Source of the DNA: Sphingomonas lycopersici
Lineage (GTDB): Bacteria > Pseudomonadota > Alphaproteobacteria > Sphingomonadales > Sphingomonadaceae
NCBI RefSeq assembly: GCF_026130605.1
Contig: NZ_JANFAU010000006.1
Coordinates: 62,001 to 126,000 of the forward strand
DNA: 64,000 nucleotides
Direction of reading: 5' to 3'
In this document: in pieces, positions 8,809 to 18,209 of the stretch
Numbering within the stretch: the first letter of the stretch is position 1
Layout: each line of letters begins with the position of its first letter
Position numbers and translations under genes: made by a program
Notes under the pieces: generated by a model
Seen by the model: the letters and a program-made list of their open reading frames with translations, nothing else
What the model was told of the DNA's origin: nothing
Database searches by the model: none

Positions 8809-10547
8809 GCCAACAGGACGATAAAGCCGTTGATTCCGGCCCCGACGGGATCGAACAGGGCAAGAGGCTGGTACGGTCGGGCGGCGATCGCGGGCTGTCG
8901 CTCGCCGAGCGCTTGTCGCAGACCTTCGACCGGCTGACGTGGCGCACCCCGATCCATTCGTTCCGGCTCAAGGGGCGCTATCCGCTCAAGCTGATCGCGG
9001 TGCCCGACGACCCCGTATTCGGCGATGTCGCGCGCGGGCAGGCGCTGCTCGCCGGGCATTTCCTGTGGCGCGGCGAACAGCTCGCGATCGCCGGGCTCGA
9101 TTTCCGCACGCTCGATGTCGCGCCGGGCTATGCCGATTATCTCCATTCCTTCGCGTGGCTGCGCGATCTTTCCTCAGTCGCGACGCGGGTGCAGGGTGCG
9201 CCGATCGCCGAGGGGCTGATGTCGCGCTGGCTGCTGGCGCATGCCGAAAAGGTCGCCGGCGCGGCGTGGCGGCCCGATCTGTGGGGGCGGCGCATCCTGT
9301 TCTGGACCGCGCACGCGCCGCTGATCCTGTCGTCGACCGATCTCGTCTATCGCTCGAAGGTGCTCAACACGCTGGCGCGGGGCGCGCGGCATCTCGATCG
9401 CGGGGCGGACAAGACCCCGCCGGGGCCGAAGCGCGTCGCGGCGTGGAGCGGGCTGCTCGCGGCGCGGCTGCTGATCCCCGGCGGCGATGCGGGGCTCGCC
9501 TTCGCCGAAGCCGGGCTGACCCGCGCCCTGGGCACCGCCTTGTTCGAAGACGGTGGCGCGGTGAGCCGCGCGCCCGATGCGTTGCTCGATATCGCCGCGC
9601 TGCTCGCGACGTTGCGCGAATGCTATGAAGCGCGCCGGCTGGCGCTGCCCGAGGTGGCGGAAAGCGCGCTGGCGCGGCTCGTTCCGGCATTGCTCGGGGT
9701 GTGTCATGCCGATCGCGGGCTGGCGAGCTGGCAGGGCAGCGGCCCGGTGCCGGCCGAGCGCGTCGCGCAGGTGATCGAGGCGACCGGGGTGCGCGCCCGC
9801 CCGCTCAAGCAGGCGCGCGAATGGGGCTATCAGCGGCTGACGGGGGGCAAGGCGGTGCTGATCGTCGATGCCGCCCCGCCGCCGGTGGCGCGCGCGGTCG
9901 ACGGCGGGTGCGCCTCGACGCTGGCGTTCGAATTTTCCGACGGCGCGACGCGGCTGATCGTCAATTGCGGTGGCGCGCGCGATGCCTCGCCGCGGCTGCC
10001 GCGCACGCTGGCAGAGGGGCTGCGCACGACCGCGGCGCATTCGACGCTGACGCTCGACGATTCCAATTCGACCGCGATCCTTTCCGACGGCAGCCTCGGC
10101 AAGGGGGTCACCGCGGTCGAGCTGTCGCGGCAGGAATCGGACGGCGCGAGCCGGATCGAGGCCAATCACGACGGCTATGTCCGCCGCTTCGGGTTCATCC
10201 ACCGCCGTCAATTGGTGCTGGCGGGCGACGGGCGCGAGCTGCGCGGCGAGGATGCCTTGCTGCCCAAGGGGCGACGGCGCCGGCCCGGGACGACGCCGTT
10301 CGCGATCCGCTTCCACCTCGGGCGCGGGGTGGAGGCGTCGCCGACCGCCGATGGGCTCGCCGCGGTGCTGCGCGTGCCGGGCGGGGCCTTGTGGCAATTC
10401 CGCGCGCGCGGCGATTCGCTGGCGATCGAGGACAGTCTGTGGATCGACCCCGAGGGGCGGCCGATCGCGACGCAACAGCTCGTCATCACCGGCGCGGCCG
10501 ATGCCGGCGGGGCGAGCATCAGCTGGGCGTTGAAGCGCGCGCGCTGA
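8805..10547 (+). CDS. Heparinase II/III family protein
   Basis: A 580-aa protein with ATG 8805 overlapping the rpe stop. Family features are the helical N-terminal part ([36 protein letters not shown]) and a C-terminal heparinase II/III beta-sandwich with [13 protein letters not shown] and [16 protein letters not shown]. This family includes uronate-cleaving lyases, but the copy between rpe and purH is widespread in alphaproteobacteria and its substrate is unknown. There is no obvious signal peptide, and the N-terminal 40 residues are poorly conserved. I infer a cell-envelope glycan role only from the fold. Confidence 0.88.
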   Translation: MSQQDDKAVDSGPDGIEQGKRLVRSGGDRGLSLAERLSQTFDRLTWRTPIHSFRLKGRYPLKLIAVPDDPVFGDVARGQALLAGHFLWRGEQLAIAGLDFRTLDVAPGYADYLHSFAWLRDLSSVATRVQGAPIAEGLMSRWLLAHAEKVAGAAWRPDLWGRRILFWTAHAPLILSSTDLVYRSKVLNTLARGARHLDRGADKTPPGPKRVAAWSGLLAARLLIPGGDAGLAFAEAGLTRALGTALFEDGGAVSRAPDALLDIAALLATLRECYEARRLALPEVAESALARLVPALLGVCHADRGLASWQGSGPVPAERVAQVIEATGVRARPLKQAREWGYQRLTGGKAVLIVDAAPPPVARAVDGGCASTLAFEFSDGATRLIVNCGGARDASPRLPRTLAEGLRTTAAHSTLTLDDSNSTAILSDGSLGKGVTAVELSRQESDGASRIEANHDGYVRRFGFIHRRQLVLAGDGRELRGEDALLPKGRRRRPGTTPFAIRFHLGRGVEASPTADGLAAVLRVPGGALWQFRARGDSLAIEDSLWIDPEGRPIATQQLVITGAADAGGASISWALKRAR

Positions 10548-10570
10548 GGGTAACTGGCCTTACTCTATTT

Positions 10571-10654
10571 CGTCATGCCGGACCTGATCCGGCATCCAGA
10601 GCTGCAAATGTCGTCACTCGTGGCTCTGGATGCCGGGGCGAGCCCGGCATGACG
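10571..10654. repeat. Intergenic palindromic repeat (CGTCATGCCGG type), copy 2
   Basis: It begins CGTCATGCCGGACC and ends GCCCGGCATGACG, with inner arms GGCATCCAGAGC / GCTCTGGATGCC. It matches the unit at 4355-4438 apart from the central loop. It lies between the heparinase-like gene and purH. Confidence 0.82.
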
Positions 10655-10731
10655 GAGGGTGAGGGTGGCGCGCAAGCGAATTGAACCCTAATAGGCCGCG
10701 CGAACCCTCCCTAGCTTCGCGAAAGCCGACC

Positions 10732-12303
10732 ATGACCACGATCCCGATCAAGCGCGCGCTTCTTTCCGTGTCCGACAAGACGGGGGTGGTCGATCTCGCC
10801 CGCACGCTGGCCGGGCGCGGCGTGGAACTGGTCTCGACCGGGGGCACCGCCAAGGCGCTGCGCGACGCGGGGCTCGACGTGCGCGACGTTTCCGATCTCA
10901 CCGGCTTCCCCGAGATGATGGACGGCCGCGTCAAGACGCTTCACCCGATGGTCCACGGCGGGCTGCTCGCGGTGCGCGACGATCCCGCGCATGCCGCGGC
11001 GATGGCCGAGCATCGGATCGGCGCGATCGATCTGGTGGTGGTCAATCTCTACCCCTTCGCCCAGACCGTCGCGAAGGGCGCCGAGCGCGACGAGATCATC
11101 GAGAATATCGACATCGGCGGCCCGTCGATGGTCCGGTCGGCGGCGAAGAACCACGCTTATGTCGCGATCGTCACCGATCCGGCGGATTATGCGATCGTCG
11201 CCAAGGGCGAGACCGACCTTGCCGAGCGCAAGCGGCTCGCGGCCAAGGCGTTCGCCGCCACCGCCACCTATGATGCGATGATCGCGAGCTGGTTCGGCTT
11301 CGCCGATCAGCGCGAGCTGTTCCCCGCGACCCTGCCGTTCGTGCTCCAGGCGCCGACCGTGCTGCGCTACGGCGAGAACCCGCACCAGCAGGCGGCATTC
11401 TACAACCACGCCGGCCCCGCGACCCCCGGCATCGGCCAGGCGCGGCAGGTGCAGGGCAAGGAACTGAGCTACAACAATCTCAACGACGCCGATGCGGCGC
11501 TCGAGCTGGTCAGCGAATTCCGCGACGCCGCGCCGTCGTGCGTGATCGTCAAGCATGCCAATCCGTGCGGGGTGGCCACCGCGGCGACCTTGGCCGAGGC
11601 GTATGAGGCGGCGTTCGCCTGCGACACGGTGTCGGCGTTCGGCGGGATCATCGCCTTGAACCGCACGCTCGATGCGGCGACCGCGCGGGCGATCACCGGG
11701 ATCTTCACCGAGGTGGTCGTCGCGCCCGATGCCGACGAGGAAGCGATCGCGCTGTTCGCGGCGAAGAAGAATCTGCGGCTGCTGCTGACCGGGGCGCTGC
11801 CCGATCCGGCGCGCGGCGGGCTCACCGCCAAGTCGATCACCGGCGGCTGGCTGGTCCAGTCGCGCGACAATGGCCAGATCACCGACGAGATGCTCAAGGT
11901 GGTGACCAAGCGCCAGCCCACGGCGCAGGAACTGGCCGATTGCCGCTTCGCCTGGACGGTCGCCAAGCACGTCAAGTCGAACGCGATCGTCTATGCCAAG
12001 GATGGCAGCACCGCCGGGGTCGGCGCGGGGCAGATGAACCGGCTGGAAAGCGCGCGGATCGCGGCGTGGAAGGCGAAGGATGCGGCGGACAAGGCCGGCT
12101 GGGCTGCGCCGCGTACGATCGGCTCGGCGGTGGCGTCGGACGCTTTCTTCCCCTTCGCCGACGGGCTGCTCGCGGCGGTCGAGGCGGGCGCGACCGCGGT
12201 GATCCAGCCGGGCGGCTCGATCCGCGATGCGGAGGTGATCGCGGCGGCCGACGAGGCCGGGCTGGCGATGATCTTCACCGGGATGCGCCACTTCCGGCAT
12301 TGA
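10732..12303 (+). CDS. purH: Bifunctional AICAR formyltransferase / IMP cyclohydrolase
   Basis: A 523-aa protein from ATG 10732 ([23 protein letters not shown]) catalysing the last two steps of IMP synthesis. The N-terminal MGS-like IMP cyclohydrolase domain covers residues 1-200 ([29 protein letters not shown]). The C-terminal AICAR transformylase has [39 protein letters not shown] and the terminal [18 protein letters not shown] block. The frame opens 51 bp earlier at a TTG, but the ATG matches family N-termini. Confidence 0.97.
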   Translation: MTTIPIKRALLSVSDKTGVVDLARTLAGRGVELVSTGGTAKALRDAGLDVRDVSDLTGFPEMMDGRVKTLHPMVHGGLLAVRDDPAHAAAMAEHRIGAIDLVVVNLYPFAQTVAKGAERDEIIENIDIGGPSMVRSAAKNHAYVAIVTDPADYAIVAKGETDLAERKRLAAKAFAATATYDAMIASWFGFADQRELFPATLPFVLQAPTVLRYGENPHQQAAFYNHAGPATPGIGQARQVQGKELSYNNLNDADAALELVSEFRDAAPSCVIVKHANPCGVATAATLAEAYEAAFACDTVSAFGGIIALNRTLDAATARAITGIFTEVVVAPDADEEAIALFAAKKNLRLLLTGALPDPARGGLTAKSITGGWLVQSRDNGQITDEMLKVVTKRQPTAQELADCRFAWTVAKHVKSNAIVYAKDGSTAGVGAGQMNRLESARIAAWKAKDAADKAGWAAPRTIGSAVASDAFFPFADGLLAAVEAGATAVIQPGGSIRDAEVIAAADEAGLAMIFTGMRHFRH

Positions 12304-12334
12304 GGTCGGGCGCGCGAGACGCGCTTCCCTCTCC

Positions 12335-12416
12335 CCGTTCGGGCTGAGCCTGTCGAAGCCCTGCACTTTCTTCGCAAGGAAGAAGGGCAGCCCTTCGACA
12401 AGCTCAGGGCGAACGG
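12335..12416. repeat. Intergenic palindromic repeat (CCGTTCGGGCTGAGC type), copy 2
   Basis: An 82-bp imperfect palindrome, CCGTTCGGGCTGAGCCTGTC on the left and GACAAGCTCAGGGCGAACGG on the right, with a TTCTTCGCAAGGAAGAA core. It separates the convergent purH and flippase genes and could act as a bidirectional transcription barrier. Confidence 0.85.
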
Positions 12417-12435
12417 TTCTTTGCTTGAGCGGGGC

Positions 12436-13953
12436 TTACCGCGTCGCCGCCCCCACGTGGGGCAGGGTCGCCTCGTCCGCGCGCGGCATGCGGCTGAACA
12501 AGGCGCGGTCGTCGGGGCCGAACGCCCAGCGCCACAGGATGAACAGATAGGTCGCGGCGATCGCGGGGATGCCGATGATCACCTCGGCCCATTCATATTC
12601 ATGCGGCAGCGCGGCGAAGGCGCCCCCGACGACGATCGCCGCCGCCGCCGCCCACAGCAGCGGCCAGCGCAACGGCGAGACCGACGCCTGCAGCAGGTGC
12701 CCGAGCAGCCGCGCCTTGATCACCGAGGTCAGCGCGACGCTGGTCATCAGCGCCACCGCCGGCCCCGCGGCCTGATATTCGACCGGCCAGCCCAGCGCGC
12801 GCATCGTGAGGATCAGCGCGAAGCTCAGCACCACCTGGAACAGCAGCATCGCGGCGGAGATCGCGAGATTGCGGTGGCGCGCGACATAGACGAGCGCGGA
12901 TTCGCACACCGCCCCGGTCGAGGCGAGCACCTCGGCGGTGAGCAGGAAGGCGAGCGCCGCGGTGCCGGCGACGAATTGCGGCCCCACCGTCCCCATCACC
13001 GCCTCGCCGGGGATCGACCCCATCAGCGCGAGGCAGCCCTGCGCGGCGATGATCCAGAACGCCACCTGCCGCACCTGATCGGCGATCGCGGCGCGGTTGC
13101 CGGTGGCGAGGTTGCGGGTGATGACCGGCCCGAGGATCGGATCAAACGAGGTCTTGAGCTTCTGCGGCAGCGAGGCGACCTGCTGCGCCATATAATAGAT
13201 GCCGACGATCTTGGGCGCGAACATCACCCCGAGGATAAAACGGTCGACGTTGCGCGTCCCCCATTCGAGCGCGTCGGCGCCGGCGAGCGGGGCGTTGCGG
13301 CGCGCGAGCGCGAACAATTCGCGCAAATGCGGCGACCAGCCGTGGGGCAGGCCGTAGCTGCGCAGGAACGGCACGAGGCTGGCGGTCAGCGCGGCGAGCA
13401 TCGACGAGACATAGGCCAGCACCAGCCCGTCGCGCGTCGTGATGAACGAGAAGATCCAGGCGGTGATCGAGATCGTCCACGGCTCGACCACCGCGCGCGC
13501 GGTCACCGCGGCGCGGACGTTGAGGCGATAGGCGAGCGCGGCGAGGCTGATGTCGGACCAGGCGATCGCGAGGATGATCAGCGGCAGATAGCGATCGAGC
13601 CCGGTGACATAGCTGTTGGGGTACATCACCTCGGGGAAGATCCACAGCACCGTGCTCGCGGCGAGGCTGAGGATGCCGCCGAGGACGAGCGCGTCCCATA
13701 CGACATGGACATGCGGGCGATCGGTGGTGGCGAGCGCCTGCGCCAGCCCGCGTTTCAGCCCGAGCGTCGAGACCAGCGCCGCCAGCTCGACCACCACCAC
13801 GGCGATCGCGAACCGCCCGACGAGATCGGGGCCGTAGAGCCGTCCGGCGATGAACAGGAACGGGATGCGCGCCGCCAGCCGCAGGATGAACCCTGCGACA
13901 TTGGTGCGGCCGCCCTTGGCGAGCGTGGCAATATCCTCCGCGGTTTCGCTCAT
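12436..13953 (-). CDS. Polysaccharide/lipopolysaccharide flippase-like membrane protein (MOP superfamily)
   Basis: A 505-aa protein from ATG 13953 ([18 protein letters not shown]); the frame extends 16 codons further but without a better start. It opens with [35 protein letters not shown] (split), the usual entry of Wzx/PST-type flippases, and contains about a dozen hydrophobic segments spread over its length. Such proteins move undecaprenyl-linked oligosaccharides across the inner membrane. It is not near a Wzy/Wzc system here, so the substrate is unknown. It lies downstream of polA on the same strand, 82 bp away. Confidence 0.85.
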   Translation of the reverse strand: MSETAEDIATLAKGGRTNVAGFILRLAARIPFLFIAGRLYGPDLVGRFAIAVVVVELAALVSTLGLKRGLAQALATTDRPHVHVVWDALVLGGILSLAASTVLWIFPEVMYPNSYVTGLDRYLPLIILAIAWSDISLAALAYRLNVRAAVTARAVVEPWTISITAWIFSFITTRDGLVLAYVSSMLAALTASLVPFLRSYGLPHGWSPHLRELFALARRNAPLAGADALEWGTRNVDRFILGVMFAPKIVGIYYMAQQVASLPQKLKTSFDPILGPVITRNLATGNRAAIADQVRQVAFWIIAAQGCLALMGSIPGEAVMGTVGPQFVAGTAALAFLLTAEVLASTGAVCESALVYVARHRNLAISAAMLLFQVVLSFALILTMRALGWPVEYQAAGPAVALMTSVALTSVIKARLLGHLLQASVSPLRWPLLWAAAAAIVVGGAFAALPHEYEWAEVIIGIPAIAATYLFILWRWAFGPDDRALFSRMPRADEATLPHVGAATR

Positions 13954-14001
13954 CGCTGGCGCTCCCGACGCCTGAGGTATTTTCGCGGGCCGGCGCCGCA
14001 C

Positions 14002-14024
14002 GAAATGCCCCGCTGGGGCATTTC
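14002..14024 (-). terminator. Possible terminator-like hairpin after polA
   Basis: A perfect 10-bp stem, GAAATGCCCC / GGGGCATTTC, with a three-base loop lies 12 bp past the polA stop. No U-tract follows on the polA strand, so termination activity is uncertain. Confidence 0.35.
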
Positions 14025-14035
14025 CGAACGATCCG

Positions 14036-16801
14036 TCAATGCGCCGCCCCCCAGCTTTCGCCGACGCCGATCTCCACCGCCAGCGGCACGTCGAGCTTCA
14101 CCGCCGGCTCGGCGGCAGTGGCCATCACGCGCTCGATCACGACGCGCGCGGCATCGACCTCGGCTTGCGGCACTTCGAATACCAGTTCGTCATGCACCTG
14201 GAGCAGCATCCGTGTGCCGGTAAGACCCGCTTCGGCCAGCGCGGGTTCCATCCGCGCCATCGCGCGCTTGATGATATCGGCCGAGGTGCCCTGGATCGGC
14301 GCGTTGATCGCGGCGCGCTCGGCGCCCTGTCGTTCGTGCTGGACCTTCGATTTGAGCCGCGGGAAATGCGTCTTGCGGCCGAACAAGGTCTCGGTGAAGC
14401 CATTGTCGCGCGCATGGGTCAGCGTGTCGGCGATATAGCGGCTGATCCCCGGGAAGCGCTCGAAATAGCGATCGATCATCGCCTGCGCCTCGTCCGGGGT
14501 CACCGCCAGGCGGCCCGCGAGCCCCCAGCGGCTGATCCCGTAGAGGATCGCGAAGTTGATCGTCTTGGCGCGCGCGCGGGTGTCGCGGTTCAATTCGCCG
14601 AACAATTCCTGCGCGGTGAGCGAGTGGATGTCGTCGCCGCGCGCGAACGCCTCCTTCAACGCGGGAACGTCGGCCATATGCGCGGCGAGGCGCAATTCGA
14701 TCTGCGAATAATCCGCCGCGAGGATGACATTGCCCGGCTCGGCGACGAAGGCGTCGCGGATCTGCCGCCCGGTCTCGGTGCGGATCGGGATGTTCTGGAG
14801 GTTGGGATCGGTCGAGGAGAGCCGCCCGGTCTGCGCGCCGGTGAGGCTGTAGCTGGTATGGACGCGCCCGGTGGCGGGGTTGATCTGCTCCTGCAGCGTA
14901 TCGGTATAGGTGTTCTTGAGCTTGGTCAGCTGGCGCCAGTCGAGCACGCGCATCGCGATCTCGGCGCCGGGGGATTCGTGCGACGCGGCGATCCGCTCGA
15001 GCTCATTGACGTCGGTCGAATAGACCCCCGACTTGCCCTTGCGCCCGCCCTTGATCCCCATCCGCTCGAACAAGACGTCGCCCAATTGCTTGGGGCTGCC
15101 GATCGTGAACGGGCCGCCGGCGAGGCCGTGGATCACGGTTTCGAGCGCGGCGATCTCGGTATCGAAGCCGCGGCTCAATTGCGCGAGCCGCTCGCGATCG
15201 ACCTTGATCCCGTGGCGCTCCATCCGCGCGATCACCGCGACGAGCGGGCGATCGACCATCTCGTAGATACGCGTCGATCCCTCGACCGGGAGCCGCGCGC
15301 GGAAGCGCCGCCACAGCCGCAGCGTCACATCGGCATCCTCGGCGGCGTAGCGGGTCGCGGTCCTGAGATCGACCTCGTGGAAGCCGAGCTGCTTCTTCCC
15401 GGTCCCGACGACATCCTTATACGCGATGCACGAATGCGACAGGTGGGTCGCGGCGAGCTCGTCCATCCCGTGGCCGTGGAGCCCGGCGTCGAGATCGAAG
15501 CTCATCACGATCGAATCGTCATAAGGCGCGACATCGACCCCGACGCGGGCGAGGATGATCAGGTCGTATTTGAGATTGTGCCCGATCTTGAGCACCCCGG
15601 GGTCTTCGAGCAGCGGGCGCAGCTTGGCGAGCGCGGCGTCGCGGTCGAGCTGCACCGGCTTTTCGGCGAACATGTCGGTCCCGCCGTGCGCGAGCGGGAT
15701 ATAGCAGGCGCGGTTGGGCGCGAGCGCGAGGCTTACCCCGACCAGCTCGGCGAGCATCGGGTCCTTGCCGGTCGTCTCGGTATCGATCGCGACATAACCC
15801 TGGTGCCGCGCCTCGGCGATCCAGCGATCGAGCGCGGCCTCGTCGGTGACGGTGGCGTAGCTGTCGTGGTCGCACGGCGGCTCTTCCGCCTGCGGCAGCG
15901 CGGTCGGCGAAACGGGGGTCGGTGCCGGGGCATCCGCCACCTGCCCCAATTTGGCGAGCAGCGACTTGAAGCCGTGATGCTCCAGGAATGCGCGCAGCGG
16001 CGCCTCGGGGATGCCGTCGAGCGCCATTTCCTCGAGCGGCTGGGGCAAGGGCACATCGCTCGCCAGCTCGACCAGCTTGCGGCTCAGCCGTGCCATCTCG
16101 GCATTGGCGATCAGGTTTTCGCGCAACTTGCCCGGTTTCATCCCGGGCGCGGCGGCGAGGACGGCCTCGACATCGCCATATTCGTTGATGAGCTTGGCCG
16201 CGGTCTTGGGGCCGACCCCGGGGACGCCGGGGACATTGTCGACCGCATCGCCCATCAGCGCGAGCACCTCGCCCAATTTCTCGGGGCCGACGCCGAATTT
16301 CTCGACCACCGCCTCCGGCCCCATCCGCCGGTCGCGCATCGTGTCGAGCATGTCGATGCCCGGCTCGGTCAAAAGCTGCATCAGATCCTTGTCGGAACTG
16401 ATCACCGTCACCTGCCAGCCCTGCGCCAGCGCCGCCTTGGCATAAGACGCGATCAGATCGTCCGCCTCCCACCCGGCTTCCTCGATGCACGGCAGCGAAA
16501 AGGCGCGGGTCGCGTCGCGGATCATCGGGAATTGCGGGACGAGATCCTCGGGCGCGGGCGGGCGATGCGCCTTATACTGATCGTACATCTCGTTGCGGAA
16601 CGTATGCTCGGCCGCGTCGAGGATTACCGCGAGATGCGTCGGCCCGTCGGCCTCGTGGAGTTCCTTGGCGAGTTTCCACAGCATCGTGGTGTAGCCATAG
16701 ACCGCCCCGGCCGGCTCGCCGTGCTGGTTGGTGAGCTTGGGCAGGACGTGATAGGCGCGGAAGATATAGCCCGAGCCATCGACGAGGTAGAGATGCGGCA
16801 T
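14036..16801 (-). CDS. polA: DNA polymerase I
   Basis: A 921-aa protein from ATG 16801 (MPHLYLVDGSGYIFRAYH). The N-terminal 5'-3' exonuclease is at about residues 1-290 (AVILDAAEHTFRNEMYDQYK, SSDKDLMQLL, GVPGVGPKTAAKLI). The 3'-5' exonuclease keeps its catalytic acid motif (YVAIDTETTGKDP), so proofreading is expected to be active. The polymerase domain has DYSQIELRLAAHMADVPAL, RAKTINFAILYGISRWGLA and QVHDELVFEVP. It fills repair gaps and removes RNA primers. The frame upstream of the chosen start runs through an intergenic palindrome. Confidence 0.97.
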   Translation of the reverse strand: MPHLYLVDGSGYIFRAYHVLPKLTNQHGEPAGAVYGYTTMLWKLAKELHEADGPTHLAVILDAAEHTFRNEMYDQYKAHRPPAPEDLVPQFPMIRDATRAFSLPCIEEAGWEADDLIASYAKAALAQGWQVTVISSDKDLMQLLTEPGIDMLDTMRDRRMGPEAVVEKFGVGPEKLGEVLALMGDAVDNVPGVPGVGPKTAAKLINEYGDVEAVLAAAPGMKPGKLRENLIANAEMARLSRKLVELASDVPLPQPLEEMALDGIPEAPLRAFLEHHGFKSLLAKLGQVADAPAPTPVSPTALPQAEEPPCDHDSYATVTDEAALDRWIAEARHQGYVAIDTETTGKDPMLAELVGVSLALAPNRACYIPLAHGGTDMFAEKPVQLDRDAALAKLRPLLEDPGVLKIGHNLKYDLIILARVGVDVAPYDDSIVMSFDLDAGLHGHGMDELAATHLSHSCIAYKDVVGTGKKQLGFHEVDLRTATRYAAEDADVTLRLWRRFRARLPVEGSTRIYEMVDRPLVAVIARMERHGIKVDRERLAQLSRGFDTEIAALETVIHGLAGGPFTIGSPKQLGDVLFERMGIKGGRKGKSGVYSTDVNELERIAASHESPGAEIAMRVLDWRQLTKLKNTYTDTLQEQINPATGRVHTSYSLTGAQTGRLSSTDPNLQNIPIRTETGRQIRDAFVAEPGNVILAADYSQIELRLAAHMADVPALKEAFARGDDIHSLTAQELFGELNRDTRARAKTINFAILYGISRWGLAGRLAVTPDEAQAMIDRYFERFPGISRYIADTLTHARDNGFTETLFGRKTHFPRLKSKVQHERQGAERAAINAPIQGTSADIIKRAMARMEPALAEAGLTGTRMLLQVHDELVFEVPQAEVDAARVVIERVMATAAEPAVKLDVPLAVEIGVGESWGAAH

Positions 16802-16904
16802 GGTCGGGGGATAGCTCGGATCGCGCGCGGGACCAATCCCGCTTGTGGGGTGATTTGGCGGGTTTGTGGCGTGTTGTGGCCTTGGCGCCCCTTCCACATC
16901 TACC

Positions 16905-16932
16905 CGTCATTCCCGCGCAGGCGGGAATGACG
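16905..16932. repeat. Short palindrome CGTCATTCCCGC / GCGGGAATGACG
   Basis: A perfect 12-bp stem with a four-base loop between the beta-lactamase-like gene and polA. The same arm sequence appears in the more complex repeat at 19840-19909, suggesting a REP-like family. Confidence 0.75.
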
Positions 16933-16951
16933 AAGGGACGGGTGCGAGCGC

Positions 16952-18109
16952 TCAGCTCCCCGGCGCGTCGTCGTCGGCCGCGGCGATCGAGCGCGTGTCG
17001 AGCCGGTGGCCGGTCAGCGCGCTGGCGGCGGCCTGGATCAGCAATTGCCGGTCGCGCATCGGGCGCGTCGTATCGCCGATCATCGCCGCGATCGCATAGC
17101 GCCGCCCGTCGGGGGCGGTGAGCAGCCCGACATCGTTGAACCCGGCGTTGCGGCGGCCGAGCTCCTGCCCGGTGCCGGTCTTGTGCTGGAGCGTCCAGCC
17201 GGGCGGGAGTGCCGCCTTGAGCCGTGCGCGCCCGGTGACGGTCGACCCCATCGTGGTGAGCATGAAGCGGGTCGAGGTTTCGGACAGCAATTCGCCGCGC
17301 GCCAGCCGCGCCAGCGCGTCGGCGATCGCGAGCGGCGCGGCGCCATCGGGCGGATCGGCGATATAGGCTTCGAGCGCGGCCTCGCGCACCGCCGGCGAAA
17401 GCCGCGAGCGCGCGATATTGAAGCCGTTGCCGAGCGAATAGCTCTGCTGCCAGGTCAGCCCCGCGGTCTTGGCCTGGAGCAGCCGCTCGCCGGGGCCGAA
17501 GCGGATGTCGCCCAATTGCTTGCGCTCGATGAACGCGCGCACCGCGGCGGGGCCGCCGACCAGTTTGAGCAGGCGATCGTTGGCGGTATTGTCGCTTTGC
17601 GTCAGCGCGCGGACGAGCAGGCTGCTGACGGTGGTCTGATAGCCGCTCGGCTTGACCAGCGCGGCGATCGGCTGGTGGAACAAGGTGAGATCTGCGGGGT
17701 AGAGCGTCACCGGATCGTCGAGACGGAGCCGGCCGGAATCGCGCTGGTCGAGCACGGTCATCGCGACCCACAATTTGCTCACGCTTTGCTGCGGCATCAG
17801 GCGCCGCGCGCCATATTCGACCGTCCAGCCTTCATCGACCGCGCGGATCGCGATCCCCGCGACCCCGGGGAAACCGCGGACCAGTGTCTCGATCCGCTCG
17901 GCCAGCGCGGCGGGTGCGTCGTTGCGCGGCCGCGGGCGGACCTTCGGCACGGGGAGCGACACGACATAAGCGGGGGCGGATGCGTAGGACGAACTGGGTG
18001 CGCGCGCGGTGGTCGTGCCCGGCCGCGTACCGGGGCCGCAGGCGATCAACGCCAGTGCGCCCGAAGCGGCTATCGCCCACCGAATTCGCGACCCTAACAT
18101 CTTCTTCAT
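16952..18109 (-). CDS. Class A beta-lactamase-like serine hydrolase, predicted lipoprotein
   Basis: A 385-aa protein from ATG 18109. The N-terminus MKKMLGSRIRW plus ALALIAC (Cys24) forms a lipoprotein signal. The catalytic boxes of the beta-lactamase/DD-peptidase fold are visible: S109-V-S-K, S172-D-N and K310-T-G-T. I do not see the ExxLN deacylation motif of classical class A enzymes in the expected place (around FGPGERLLQAK), so efficient beta-lactam hydrolysis is uncertain. It could instead act on peptidoglycan. A 50-residue low-complexity linker follows the lipid anchor. Confidence 0.85.
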   Translation of the reverse strand: MKKMLGSRIRWAIAASGALALIACGPGTRPGTTTARAPSSSYASAPAYVVSLPVPKVRPRPRNDAPAALAERIETLVRGFPGVAGIAIRAVDEGWTVEYGARRLMPQQSVSKLWVAMTVLDQRDSGRLRLDDPVTLYPADLTLFHQPIAALVKPSGYQTTVSSLLVRALTQSDNTANDRLLKLVGGPAAVRAFIERKQLGDIRFGPGERLLQAKTAGLTWQQSYSLGNGFNIARSRLSPAVREAALEAYIADPPDGAAPLAIADALARLARGELLSETSTRFMLTTMGSTVTGRARLKAALPPGWTLQHKTGTGQELGRRNAGFNDVGLLTAPDGRRYAIAAMIGDTTRPMRDRQLLIQAAASALTGHRLDTRSIAAADDDAPGS

Positions 18110-18209
18110 TGCCCACCCGACCCGATGTCGAGTTAAAACCGATCTCGGCATTGAAAGAAAACATCAGTTTGCGCGGTTCGCGATGAACCGCGCCTGAGCC
18201 GCGACGGAT

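Noticed and set aside
14039..16930. 963-codon + strand open frame across polA
   Set aside because: Exact antisense of DNA polymerase I; Arg/Gly/Asp-rich translation without motif or ribosome binding site.
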